This document shows positions 35,029-42,842 of a stretch of DNA of 64,000 nt, one piece after another. The notes below the pieces were generated by a model. That model ran no database searches. It saw nothing but the letters and a program-made list of their open reading frames with translations, and was not told the origin of the DNA. The stretch spans positions 326,799-390,798 of the forward strand of contig NZ_JBHUEM010000020.1 in assembly GCF_042680805.1 (NCBI RefSeq). The letters are read 5' to 3'. Made by a program: the position numbers and the translations under genes. Source of the stretch: Bacillus_CJ salitolerans (GTDB lineage Bacteria > Bacillota > Bacilli > Bacillales > SA4). Position 1 is the stretch's first letter. Every line of letters begins with the position of its first letter.

Positions 35029-35754
35029 CTATATACGTTTTACATCTACGGTAAACTTATAACGATCTCCACGAAACACTGTTTTTGCACTTTCAAAGGC
35101 TACACCATTTTCTAAATAACAGATTCGCTTAATGGTTAAAGTTGGAGATCCTTTTGGTATCTTTAGAAGTTCACTTTCTTCAGCATTAGCAACTGTTGCT
35201 TCAATCTCTTGTGTTGCATAATCAATCTGTAAATGTAATTCATCCTCTACATAACTGTACAAAGAACCTCTTGCAATATTTTCAGTAACGTTAGGTAACA
35301 GAAGAGTAGGTAAACATACCGTTTCTAGTGCCATTGGAACGAAATCAGCCAGTCGTAATCGTTTTAAATGGTATATTTCCTGAGGACCTTCCAATTGAAG
35401 TTCATGTAGTATTAACTCATCCGCTTTCTTTATTTGAAACTGTAATAGTTCTGTACTTGGGGAAAATCCTCTGCTTTTCATTTCTTCTGAAAAACTAGTT
35501 AGTCCTTGGAGTCTTTGTTCAATCTTCTGATTTTGAATAAATGTACCCTTGCCCTTGATACGATATAAGTATCCTTGATGAACTAAGTTGGTTATTGCCT
35601 GTCTAACTGTCATTCTACTTACATCATACAATTCTGCATATTCCCGCTCGGAGGGAATCGAGTCTCCTGGCAGGAGTTTACCTTCCTCAATGCTAGATTT
35701 TATTAATTCCTCTAATTGATAATAAATAGGTACGGGTGATCGCTTATCTAACAT
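35029..35754 (-). CDS. nagR: GntR/HutC-family repressor of amino-sugar genes (NagR/YvoA-like)
   Basis: 241 residues from the ATG at 35754 (AAAGGACT upstream). Winged helix (about 5-75: EYAELYDVSRMTVRQAITNLVHQGYLYRIKGKGTF) plus a UTRA effector domain (about 95-235), as in NagR/YvoA of B. subtilis, which binds GlcN-6-P or GlcNAc-6-P and releases dre operators. It overlaps nagB by 11 bases and stands third in the nagA-nagB-nagR operon, the same order as in B. subtilis. A dre-like operator is found upstream of nagA, consistent with autoregulation. Confidence 0.9.
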   Translation of the reverse strand: MLDKRSPVPIYYQLEELIKSSIEEGKLLPGDSIPSEREYAELYDVSRMTVRQAITNLVHQGYLYRIKGKGTFIQNQKIEQRLQGLTSFSEEMKSRGFSPSTELLQFQIKKADELILHELQLEGPQEIYHLKRLRLADFVPMALETVCLPTLLLPNVTENIARGSLYSYVEDELHLQIDYATQEIEATVANAEESELLKIPKGSPTLTIKRICYLENGVAFESAKTVFRGDRYKFTVDVKRI

Positions 35755-36502
35755 ATCTTTTAGTCCTTTCGTATGTTTCACATAAAGAATATGCGTCACG
35801 GTCGACAATAATCGTAACGTTTGGATGTTGTTGTAGAATTGTTGCTGGAATTAAGTTTGTAACCTTCCCATGCAAAACTTCATAAATGGCATTCGCTTTT
35901 CTTGAACCTGTGGCCAATAACATTATTTCCCTTGCATTCATAATGGTCGCAATCCCCATCGTAATTGCATGTGTCGGCATTTGTGTAGGTTTATCAAAAT
36001 ATTGAGCATTTGCATTTTTTGTAGAATCAGTCAATTCAACGATATGTGTGTGACTAGAAAAGTTTGTACCAGGCTCATTAAAGCCGATATGTCCATTTTC
36101 ACCGATGCCTAATATCTGCAAATCGATACCACAACGATTTGTAATCATTTGCTCATACCTGTTACATTCCTCTTGAAGGTTGCTCGCCATTCCATTTGGA
36201 ATAAAAATATTATCTTCTTCTACATCAATGGAATGAAATAGTTTTTTCTTCATATAGGAGTAATAGCTTTCTTTAGATAATCGTTTTACTCCAACGTATT
36301 CATCTAAGTTAAAGGTTGTCACATTTTTGTAAGATGTACCGTTTAGTTTATGATCATTAATTAAGAGCTCGTAAGTTCGAAGGGGTGTTGCACCTGTAGC
36401 TAGACCCAATGTGATTTTAGAACGACTAGTGACTGCTTCTATTATTTTAGTAGCTGACAGCTGGCTCATACTTTCATAATGATCCACTACATGTATGTTC
36501 AT
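35744..36502 (-). CDS. nagB: Glucosamine-6-phosphate deaminase
   Basis: 252 residues. It contains FNLDEYVG with the active-site Asp and GIGENGHIGFNEPG, the glucosamine-6-P isomerase signature with the catalytic His. It converts GlcN-6-P to fructose-6-P and ammonia in the cytoplasm. GGAGG precedes the ATG, which overlaps the nagA stop (ATGA). Length is close to the usual 240-265 residues. It acts right after NagA in the pathway. The C-terminus ends a little beyond the start of nagR. Confidence 0.95.
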   Translation of the reverse strand: MNIHVVDHYESMSQLSATKIIEAVTSRSKITLGLATGATPLRTYELLINDHKLNGTSYKNVTTFNLDEYVGVKRLSKESYYSYMKKKLFHSIDVEEDNIFIPNGMASNLQEECNRYEQMITNRCGIDLQILGIGENGHIGFNEPGTNFSSHTHIVELTDSTKNANAQYFDKPTQMPTHAITMGIATIMNAREIMLLATGSRKANAIYEVLHGKVTNLIPATILQQHPNVTIIVDRDAYSLCETYERTKRYVR

Positions 36503-37698
36503 TGTCCATCCTCCTCTAGACTATCCTTAAATGCAATTTCTCCAAGGCAGACTGTCATGTAAACCTCTAACTTCTCGTTTAGGACTACTAGATCCGCATC
36601 CTTGCCAATTACAATACTTCCCTTTCGATGATCAATTCTTAATTGCTTTGCTGGATTTAATGAGGTCATTTGGATGATATCTTCTAATGAACATCCTGTA
36701 TATGTTTTCATATTTAATACTGCCTCATTCATTTTCAGTATACTTCCTGCTAATGTGCCATCAGCTAATGTAGCTTCTTTATTTTTGACTATTACTTGCT
36801 GACCTCCTAATTCAAACTGGCCATCCCCTAAACACTTTGCTCTCATAGCATCTGTAACAAGGATAATTCCATTTTTCCCTTTTAATTTGTAAGCAAGTTC
36901 AATCATTTCCGGTCTAACATGAATACCATCAGCAATGATTTCAACCAATACTTTTTGATCTAATAATGCTGCTCCTACAACCCCTGGCTCCCTGTGATGT
37001 AGACCTTTCATCCCGTTGTATAAATGGGTAGCATGAGAAATACCTACTTGGAAACCCTCCATTGCTTCCTCATATGTTGCATCAGAGTGTCCAATCGATG
37101 TAACTACCTTTGAATCGTTTAGATATTTTGTCAATTGGTGATCTTTATCAAGCTCAGGAGCCATGGTCACTAGCTTAATATTTCCATTCGCTAACGTTTG
37201 CCACTTTTTAAATAAGTCAACACTAGGAAGTATTATATGTTCATTTGGTTGAGCTCCCGCTCTATTTTGATTAATAAATGGTCCCTCTAAATGAATACCA
37301 AGCACTTCTGCATGACCAGATTTATTTTTATGTTCAATATAATGCCTCACATTTAAAAGAGCCGCTTCGATGGCTTCTCCATGCTGGGTTATAGTAGTAG
37401 CTAAATAGCTTGTAGTACCTTCCTGTGGAAGAATCGTTGAAATAGAACGTAGTGACTCTTCCGTTGCATCCATTGTGTCGTATCCTCCAGCACCATGGAT
37501 ATGTAAATCAATCATTCCCGGAATTAACGAATAGCTTGGGCTCAATTTAATCATTTTATCGAATGAAAGATCTTGTACCTCATGTTCTGAAAAATAACCT
37601 ACATCAATAATTCTCCCTCTTTCAAAGGTTACGTAACCAGGGTCATATATTTCATCCTCACTATACACTTTGACATTGACAATTGATACGCGGTCCAA
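36499..37698 (-). CDS. nagA: N-acetylglucosamine-6-phosphate deacetylase
   Basis: 399 residues, TTG start with AAGGGAG 8 bases upstream. Amidohydrolase metal and substrate residues are seen in DLHIHGAGGYDTMD, GIHLEGPF, IGHSDATYEEA, HATHLYNGM and ILVTDAM (catalytic Asp). It removes acetate from GlcNAc-6-P to give GlcN-6-P. First gene of the nagA-nagB-nagR-glcD-glcF run; the operator at 37741-37756 lies 43 bases upstream of its start. A divergent gene, the yueI homologue, begins about 160 bases away. Confidence 0.95.
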   Translation of the reverse strand: MDRVSIVNVKVYSEDEIYDPGYVTFERGRIIDVGYFSEHEVQDLSFDKMIKLSPSYSLIPGMIDLHIHGAGGYDTMDATEESLRSISTILPQEGTTSYLATTITQHGEAIEAALLNVRHYIEHKNKSGHAEVLGIHLEGPFINQNRAGAQPNEHIILPSVDLFKKWQTLANGNIKLVTMAPELDKDHQLTKYLNDSKVVTSIGHSDATYEEAMEGFQVGISHATHLYNGMKGLHHREPGVVGAALLDQKVLVEIIADGIHVRPEMIELAYKLKGKNGIILVTDAMRAKCLGDGQFELGGQQVIVKNKEATLADGTLAGSILKMNEAVLNMKTYTGCSLEDIIQMTSLNPAKQLRIDHRKGSIVIGKDADLVVLNEKLEVYMTVCLGEIAFKDSLEEDGQ

Positions 37699-37740
37699 AA
37701 CATCAGCTCCCTTACCAATATATTACTATTCTAAACATCT

Positions 37741-37756
37741 AGTTGTCTATACCACT
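37741..37756. promoter_or_regulatory. NagR (dre) operator upstream of nagA
   Basis: AGTTGTCTATACCACT; read on the minus strand AGTGGTATAGACAACT. This matches the dre operator consensus known for B. subtilis NagR/YvoA (TGGT-ATAGA-CAACT type) and is an imperfect palindrome. Placed just upstream of the nagA start it should block transcription of the operon until amino-sugar phosphate accumulates. Confidence 0.75.
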
Positions 37757-37860
37757 TTAGATAAAAATAATAAACTAATTCATACACTAATTTTATCCAT
37801 ACAAAATACAATGATATAATTTTCTTATAATGATAAAAATTTATGAAAGGAGACCCTTTT

Positions 37861-38304
37861 ATGTCTAATAAACCGAGTATAGATGATTACTTAAAAACCG
37901 GTATTTATGGAATGAAAGAAATAAAGCCAGATGAACGAAACAGATTTCTTGGGACATTACGAGAACGAATTGTAGTTGCCTTAACCCAACAACAAGTTAA
38001 AGAACCGGGTACATATTTAGAGGTAGAGGAATTATTGAGGTCCAATCCTAAGGCCAAGCTTTATTTAAATGGTCAGATTCAATACTCATATTTGTCAGAC
38101 TATATTAAATTAGCTAATAAATACGGAAACCCTTTCACAAGTGTAACAAATAAGCAATCGAAAACGGATATAGGACTAGTTCTCGCCTACGACTATGCAA
38201 TAGAAAAAGAAGAAGTATTCCTTGAAAAAAGCAGGGAATCTACGAAAGAGGAGGAACAGAATAAAGAAAGTATCATCTCTAAATTTTTCAAGAATTTATT
38301 TTAG
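37861..38304 (+). CDS. yueI: YueI-family protein (DUF1694)
   Basis: 147 residues from the ATG at 37861, with AAAGGAGA 9 bases upstream (an ATG six codons earlier lies before this site). DYLKTGIYGMKEIKPDERNRFLGTLRERI is cut here only by name: the stretch from about residue 9 is the conserved YueI core, which also includes YLEVEELLRSNPKAKLYLNG. It is a small soluble protein widespread in Bacillales. Its biochemical role is unknown; the fold suggests RNA or ribosome contacts in relatives, but I do not rely on this. The acidic, lysine-rich tail varies in the family. Divergent from nagA. Confidence 0.82.
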   Translation: MSNKPSIDDYLKTGIYGMKEIKPDERNRFLGTLRERIVVALTQQQVKEPGTYLEVEELLRSNPKAKLYLNGQIQYSYLSDYIKLANKYGNPFTSVTNKQSKTDIGLVLAYDYAIEKEEVFLEKSRESTKEEEQNKESIISKFFKNLF

Positions 38305-38334
38305 AAAAAACAGAAGCATAATTTTTATTGTAAA

Positions 38335-38362
38335 TGTAAGAAGAGTTGCATATTTGCAACTC
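38335..38362 (-). terminator. Hairpin between yueI and the glycine-rich gene
   Basis: GAGTTGCA and TGCAACTC form an 8-bp stem with a 4-base loop. On the minus strand TTCTTAC follows, a modest terminator for the glycine-rich gene; it may also serve yueI. Confidence 0.5.
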
Positions 38363-38432
38363 CATACTTATATTACCTGCCATTTATTGTCTTATAAACA
38401 AGCTTTATATTATTTAATTTAGTCTTCTAATT

Positions 38433-38702
38433 TTACCAATAACCTTTTCCAAATCCACCTGGCCCATATCCGCCAAATCCTCCGTAGCCAGGCCCAAATC
38501 CTCCTAATCCATAACCAAACGGACGAGGTCTAGGACCATAACCCCATCCTCCATAACCGGGACCAATTCCAGGGCCAAATCCTCCATAGCCACCAAATCC
38601 ACCACCAAAACCACTAGCAGCACCTAACGTAAATAAAAGGGGTAAGAATCTTTCATCGGTTTGATGATATGTCTGTACAGGATATTGATAATAACCATTC
38701 AT
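38433..38702 (-). CDS. Glycine-rich protein, spore-coat-like
   Basis: 89 residues. After YYQYPVQTYHQTDERFLPLL the protein is a Gly/Tyr/Pro/Phe repeat (GFGGYGGFGPG, GPGYGGWGYGP, FGPGYGGFGGYGPGGFG) with almost no charge. AGGAGG precedes the ATG by 8 bases. Such GGY-rich small proteins are common spore coat or exosporium components in Bacillaceae, which is the likeliest role. No sigma-K or sigma-E promoter could be assigned by eye. The codon repeats make this region prone to slippage. Confidence 0.7.
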   Translation of the reverse strand: MNGYYQYPVQTYHQTDERFLPLLFTLGAASGFGGGFGGYGGFGPGIGPGYGGWGYGPRPRPFGYGLGGFGPGYGGFGGYGPGGFGKGYW

Positions 38703-38919
38703 ATTGTTTTCCTCCTATTTATATGTCAGTTATAAGATATGGATGTTCATTTTATTAGGTGCTTATACTGTGTTGAAAAATGAGAAATGAGTCAAATACC
38801 TATCCCATTAGAAAGGAATAATTGCAGGTTTTCAGTTTCTTTTTACCCGCGGTCGTTCGATATAGGAAGAGAATACATCTTACCTGTATACGTAATTATT
38901 CTTATTTAGTTAAATGCAT

Positions 38920-38968
38920 AGAAAACTACATTTCAGTTTTAATTTTTACACCTGAATTGTAGTTTTCT
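38920..38968. repeat. Long hairpin next to the antisense RNA promoter
   Basis: AGAAAACTACATTTCAG and CTGAATTGTAGTTTTCT pair at 16 of 17 positions around a 15-base loop. No T-run follows on either strand. It lies directly before the putative antitoxin promoter; role unknown. Confidence 0.5.
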
Positions 38969-38996
38969 AGAATTTAAATGGGAATTATGGTATAGT
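38968..38996 (+). promoter_or_regulatory. Putative promoter of the antisense antitoxin RNA
   Basis: TATAGT at 38991-38996 is preceded by TGG, making an extended -10 (TGnTATAGT). The -35 (TAGAAT, 17 bp spacing) is weak. Transcription would start near 39003 and run toward the toxin gene 3' end. Confidence 0.45.
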
Positions 38997-39012
38997 ATAT
39001 TTATAATTGTAT

Positions 39013-39050
39013 CAAAATAAAAAACCGTTAAGTGTGCCACCACTTAACGG
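39013..39050 (-). terminator. Terminator of the toxin mRNA
   Basis: CCGTTAAGTG and CACTTAACGG form a perfect 10-bp stem with a 6-base loop; the minus-strand tail is TTTTTTATTTTG. It ends an mRNA of about 290 bases carrying the 37-residue peptide. Confidence 0.8.
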
Positions 39051-39086
39051 TAAGATAGCATCCTTCGGGATCAGCCTATACTTATG

Positions 39087-39130
39087 AAAAAGTAGACCTA
39101 CCCATTGCAAATGTGAGGTCTACTTTTTTT
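39087..39130. terminator. Bidirectional hairpin at the toxin gene end
   Basis: AAAAGTAGACCT and AGGTCTACTTTT pair, with seven T on the plus side. It would end the antisense RNA. It also covers the toxin stop codon, so it folds in the toxin mRNA and may hide its 3' end or form the contact site between the RNAs. Confidence 0.75.
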
Positions 39131-39233
39131 GTTTACTCGAAAGCAAACTAATAATTTGAACGACTAAGCCTGTCCCAGCAATTACGACAGATGCTGAAGT
39201 TACAGCGATTATGATTGCTTCATATCCGTTCAT
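39120..39233 (-). CDS. Holin-like type I toxin peptide
   Basis: 37 residues: MNGYEAIIIAV, then a hydrophobic helix VIAGTGLVVQIISLL and a basic tail SSKQKK. AAAGGAGGTGATGCC is an almost perfect ribosome site. Size, single helix, N-terminal YE and C-terminal lysines fit the putative holin-like toxins (Hol-Tox family) of Firmicutes, which depolarise the membrane when overproduced. It is missed by 60-residue ORF cut-offs. Its mRNA starts near 39300 from an extended -10 promoter, and an antisense RNA overlaps its 3' end. Toxicity has not been shown. Confidence 0.75.
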   Translation of the reverse strand: MNGYEAIIIAVTSASVVIAGTGLVVQIISLLSSKQKK

Positions 39234-39306
39234 GGCATCACCTCCTTTCTACCCCAAGGGATTAGAAGGCTAGCCGACCCCATATTTAAGATAACTATCC
39301 ATCAAC

Positions 39307-39335
39307 ATTATACCACAAAAGGAACATGTGTTCTA
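39307..39335 (-). promoter_or_regulatory. Promoter of the toxin mRNA
   Basis: Minus strand: TGGTATAAT, a consensus extended -10 (TATAAT at 39307-39312), with a weak -35 (TAGAAC) 17 bp upstream. The leader from about 39300 to the start codon is roughly 67 bases. Confidence 0.6.
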
Positions 39336-39497
39336 TTAATTGGGTTGAAATATTTCTTCCGATAGAGACTGAGAGTCACCCTGTATGATCCTAAAAAACG
39401 AGCGATCCATGCAATCCATCTCTAACTATGCCTAAACTTGAATGAAAATCAATATTAAAGGTCTTATGTTTAGTTAACTTTATATTATTCATAGTAT

Positions 39498-40739
39498 TCA
39501 AAGTCCAACTTCCTTCTGCTTGGTTGTACTGTTATCTGGGAGGACAGAGTATACCGTTTGACGGAACTGAATGTCTTTTGAAAAAAAGTAACTAATGAAA
39601 ATTAATAGAGAAACCGGTACTACTAAACTTGCATAAGCATACTGTATCCCTAAATGTTCTGCAATAATCCCAAGAATTGGTGCACTGACTACTACAGATG
39701 TTTGATTGACAGTTTGCCGAGTAGCTGCCATTCTGCCATAGAAAGCCGGTTCTGTGGCTACTTGTTGTATGGATTGCATTAGCACTCTCAGCAATGTAGT
39801 CCCTAGCCCAATAAAGAAGACAGAAACGAAAGCAAAATAAATACTTTGAGTAATCCACAATCCAAGCAACCCAAGTGCAGTAATTACAAGAGCATATAAG
39901 GGTACCAAAGCCTTACTCCTATATAAAAATGTTGTTGCAACAATTCCAGCAAGTATAGCACCAACAGATGCAGCGCTTTCTAATATACCGTATACAGTCG
40001 AACTCCCATTTAAATGCGAACTTGTATATACTGAAAGCATACCAGTTGTATTATGAACAACTAACTGACCAACAAGCATGATCGATAACAATATATACAT
40101 AAGAGGGTTTCTATGAATATAAGTAAAACTATCAATTAAATCTTGAAAAATAGATGTTGGCTTCGACAAAGATTTTGATGTTAAAACTGGAGTATACGAA
40201 AGGATTGAAATGCACAATAATGTGATGATGAAAGATAGGCACACTAAAGCAACGGCAATGGTATTATTAAATATGGCCACACTGAATCCACCAACACTTG
40301 TACCTACTAATCCCGCAATCGCCGTTACAGAACCTACATGGCTAAATATTCGTGGAATATCAGCATTTTCGTATATTTCCGTAATAAATGCCTGCTGAGC
40401 TGTTCGAAACAGTGAAGAAAAAGTTTGAACACACATATGGACGGTTATAATCATCCAAGGCTCAACGATGTTCAAATACATGGGAATTAATAAGAAAAAT
40501 ATCGATACTAAAATAATACTTGTTGATAAAGTGGTGAGTTTTTTTCTGTTTGCACGATCGACCCATATTCCAAAAACTAAGTTCAAGAACACCCCAGGTA
40601 AAAAACCAAGACCTACCATTAAACCCGTATAAGCTGCATCTGAGGTTAATTCATATAACACCCATGCCACAATAACTAAGTACATTGTACTCCCAAATGA
40701 AGAGAAAAACGCTGCAATGAATAATTTTATATCTTTCAT
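39498..40739 (-). CDS. MFS transporter
   Basis: 413 residues, 12 predicted helices with a longer loop in the middle (about 190-215). GFLPGVFLNLVFGIWVDRANRKKL between helices 2 and 3 is the MFS motif A region (GxxxDRxxRK). The sequence type (MFS_3/enterobactin exporter EntS-like) suggests efflux of a lipophilic or siderophore-like compound. AGAGGTGTATT precedes the ATG. It seems to be a single-gene unit; no regulator is adjacent, so the substrate remains unknown. Confidence 0.85.
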   Translation of the reverse strand: MKDIKLFIAAFFSSFGSTMYLVIVAWVLYELTSDAAYTGLMVGLGFLPGVFLNLVFGIWVDRANRKKLTTLSTSIILVSIFFLLIPMYLNIVEPWMIITVHMCVQTFSSLFRTAQQAFITEIYENADIPRIFSHVGSVTAIAGLVGTSVGGFSVAIFNNTIAVALVCLSFIITLLCISILSYTPVLTSKSLSKPTSIFQDLIDSFTYIHRNPLMYILLSIMLVGQLVVHNTTGMLSVYTSSHLNGSSTVYGILESAASVGAILAGIVATTFLYRSKALVPLYALVITALGLLGLWITQSIYFAFVSVFFIGLGTTLLRVLMQSIQQVATEPAFYGRMAATRQTVNQTSVVVSAPILGIIAEHLGIQYAYASLVVPVSLLIFISYFFSKDIQFRQTVYSVLPDNSTTKQKEVGL

Positions 40740-40863
40740 AATACACCTCTATTAATAGATGAATATTAGAATCTTTGTAAAAACTATTATATGTTGACAT
40801 TTCTTATTAGTAAATTCAAAGTTTATTATTAAACAAAATAAGGTATTCTTATCAATTAATAAA

Positions 40864-40889
40864 GGCAAAGTAGATTCAACTACTTTGCC
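40864..40889 (-). terminator. Terminator of the small basic/acidic protein gene
   Basis: GGCAAAGTAG and CTACTTTGCC form a perfect 10-bp stem with a 6-base loop; TTTATTAATTG follows on the minus strand, about 10 bases behind the stop. Confidence 0.7.
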
Positions 40890-40899
40890 TTACTGCTTC

Positions 40900-41115
40900 T
40901 TACCAAGGAAACATTCTTTTTCTTCTATCAACATCCTCAATACCTAAAACATCATCAAAGTTATTTCGTTTAGTATCCTCTACTCCTGCTAAATCTGTGA
41001 ATAATCTGTCTTTTCGATGACGTCTTCTGTCATTTGCTTCAATGACGATGACTTCCTCTGCGTGAATAATTACACGCTCGGCATTAATCACTGGTCTTCT
41101 TCTTGAGTTAGACAT
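40900..41115 (-). CDS. Small charged protein of unknown function
   Basis: 71 residues from the ATG at 41115, with GGAGTG 6 bases upstream; a GTG three codons earlier lies inside that site. The sequence is rich in Arg, Asp and Glu: SNSRRRPVINAERVIIHAEEVIVIEAND, shown here in shorter form as AERVIIHAEEVIVIEAN, then a basic block NDRRRHRKDRLF and DDVLGIEDVDRRKRMFPW at the end. No signal peptide or helix bundle. The alternating pattern IIHAEEVIVI suggests a beta-hairpin. It may be a spore protein; this is only a guess from its size and composition. Own terminator. Confidence 0.5.
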   Translation of the reverse strand: MSNSRRRPVINAERVIIHAEEVIVIEANDRRRHRKDRLFTDLAGVEDTKRNNFDDVLGIEDVDRRKRMFPW

Positions 41116-41210
41116 TTCTTTCACTCCTTTCCATTGGTATACTATACCCTATGTTTAATTGTGGAATTTGATTGGACAAGTGCAGGAAGACATCCTACCA
41201 TTTTTATAAA

Positions 41211-42128
41211 TTAACTATCTAATTCTAAAAACCTAATCAACTTCTTCTTATTGTGACGATATGCCTGCCTCCCCAGTTCAATCAATTCATCTATCGAGTC
41301 AAGCTCATCGAACGGTATCTCATCATGTAACTGTTCATTTAGTCTAATGTAGTTCTCACCTAATAGTAATTGACAGTGGTAGGAAACAGATTCAGAGGAT
41401 AAATGTAACGCCAAGTCTAGCAACTTAGGTGTTACCTTCATAGATGGTATTTGAAATGGAAGCCAGTTTCTAATTCCCCAATCCTTTTTCTTTTCCATTG
41501 GGAAATCAATTTTTTGCTGACCTGTTCCTAGTGATACAATCTTTATATCAGACATTGGCACCTTAAAATGGTGTATTGCTTCAGTAACACATACTAATGA
41601 TGGGTTGTTCGCCCAAAGTCCACCATCTATTGATAAATATTGGTTATGAATATTGTTTGGTGGAAAATATATGGGTGCTGAGCAAGAAGACAAAACAGCA
41701 TCCCATAGTTGCACGCGAAAATGTTCTGACTCAGGATGACCGTAATTTGACCGGTGTACATAAGGCTTACCATGACTCAGATCAACAGCAGGGATTAAGA
41801 GAGGTTTATAAATATCAGAAAGCTGAGTATTACCAAACGCTCGTTGAAGAAACTTCCTCAAAAAACGATCGCTATATACACTTTTGAAAAGACCTATTTT
41901 TGCTTGATGAACGAATATTTTCTTCCCATACTTCTTATAGCTATCAAGCACATCCTTCATATTGTGTTGAACGATAACTGACGTTGCAATAATGGAACCA
42001 GTACTTGTCCCTGCAACCAAATCAAATAGTTCATGTATAGGATGACCATAATCCTCTTCCAATGCATGCAACAGAGAGATGGCAAAAACTCCTCTTATAC
42101 CTCCTCCATCGATACATAACACTTTCAT
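41211..42128 (-). CDS. Patatin-like phospholipase
   Basis: 305 residues of the patatin family. Oxyanion motif DGGGIRGVF near the N-terminus, nucleophile elbow GTSTGS (Ser in GxSxG), and the catalytic Asp in IDGGLWANNP form the Ser-Asp dyad. It hydrolyses acyl lipids in the cytoplasm or at the membrane. Close sequence relatives include bacterial effector phospholipases of anti-phage CBASS systems (CapV-type), but no nucleotide cyclase gene is nearby, so a housekeeping lipid role is likelier. GTGGTGA precedes the ATG. It seems to be transcribed alone, upstream of the small charged-protein gene. Confidence 0.88.
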   Translation of the reverse strand: MKVLCIDGGGIRGVFAISLLHALEEDYGHPIHELFDLVAGTSTGSIIATSVIVQHNMKDVLDSYKKYGKKIFVHQAKIGLFKSVYSDRFLRKFLQRAFGNTQLSDIYKPLLIPAVDLSHGKPYVHRSNYGHPESEHFRVQLWDAVLSSCSAPIYFPPNNIHNQYLSIDGGLWANNPSLVCVTEAIHHFKVPMSDIKIVSLGTGQQKIDFPMEKKKDWGIRNWLPFQIPSMKVTPKLLDLALHLSSESVSYHCQLLLGENYIRLNEQLHDEIPFDELDSIDELIELGRQAYRHNKKKLIRFLELDS

Positions 42129-42221
42129 TCAATCACCACTTCTTTTTCAATCTCTAGTTGTAAAGCTTACATCCATTCTCGACAAAATGTAGTCCATTTA
42201 CGCTTTTTCGAACGAGATAAT

Positions 42222-42776
42222 TCATTTAGAGATATTTCTATACTTGGTAAACAACAAGCCAATCAAGATGATAATCCCAATACTTAACAGAAACATATTG
42301 CCTTGCTTTCCTAAAGATATTATTTGGTAGGATGCGCTTGCTTCAATAAATAATGCTGGAATCTTACCTATTAAAGTTGAACTAATAAATATAGGAAGGG
42401 ATATTTTCCCAAGTGCAGCATAGATGTTTACTAAACCTGAAGGGATAAATGGTAATAATCGGAGAGAAAGTAATAACCAAAATGCATGGAATCCAGAAAC
42501 TGCTACTAATTTTTTTAAGTATTTGGATTCTCTTCCTTCAAAATTAAACGTGACCAGTCCCCGTCTGTATAGTAAGAATGAAAGGATGGCTCCTAAAGTT
42601 TCCCCAATAAATGATAGGAGTGTTCCTTGCCAAAAACCGAATACCAATATATTTGCGCTTGTCACAAAGAAACTTGGAATAAAGGCTGCAAAACTTACTA
42701 CAATATTGATCATAATACTAATGACCCAAGCGATATGGGGGTAATTCAATAATAGTTGTACTAAAGTGTCTTTCAA
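42222..42776 (-). CDS. VTT-domain (TVP38/TMEM64, DedA-related) membrane protein
   Basis: 184 residues, TTG start with GAGG 7 bases upstream. The VTT domain core is visible: FVTSANILVFGFWQGTLLSF, then GETLGAILSFLLYRRGL, and LLSLRLLPFIPSGLVNIYAALG, where the re-entrant-loop residues RxxPxxP-like (RLLPFIPSG) fit TVP38/TMEM64 proteins. Established knowledge: DedA/VTT proteins act as lipid scramblases or flippases, some for undecaprenyl phosphate (UptA) in Firmicutes. Which lipid is moved here is open. It stands alone between the PBP and the patatin genes. Confidence 0.82.
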   Translation of the reverse strand: MKDTLVQLLLNYPHIAWVISIMINIVVSFAAFIPSFFVTSANILVFGFWQGTLLSFIGETLGAILSFLLYRRGLVTFNFEGRESKYLKKLVAVSGFHAFWLLLSLRLLPFIPSGLVNIYAALGKISLPIFISSTLIGKIPALFIEASASYQIISLGKQGNMFLLSIGIIILIGLLFTKYRNISK

Positions 42777-42842
42777 AATGTAACCTCACCCAATTTAATT
42801 CTTTCATGTTGAACGTACTACTAGCTATTATAGAAGGAATGA

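Larger units (their letters stand above)
39003..39130 (+). ncRNA. Putative antisense antitoxin RNA
   Basis: Predicted RNA of about 125 bases from the extended -10 promoter to the terminator at 39087-39130. It is fully complementary to the 3' end and 3' untranslated part of the toxin mRNA, and overlaps the last few codons. This 3'-to-3' overlap is the layout of the B. subtilis type I pairs txpA/RatA and bsrG/SR4. It begins with the CCGTTAAGTG stem, which is also the terminator of the toxin mRNA on the other strand. Confidence 0.5.

Noticed and set aside
41211..42128. Patatin gene as the effector of an anti-phage CBASS system
   Set aside because: No nucleotidyltransferase/cyclase or ancillary gene lies within 10 kb; neighbours are housekeeping-type genes.
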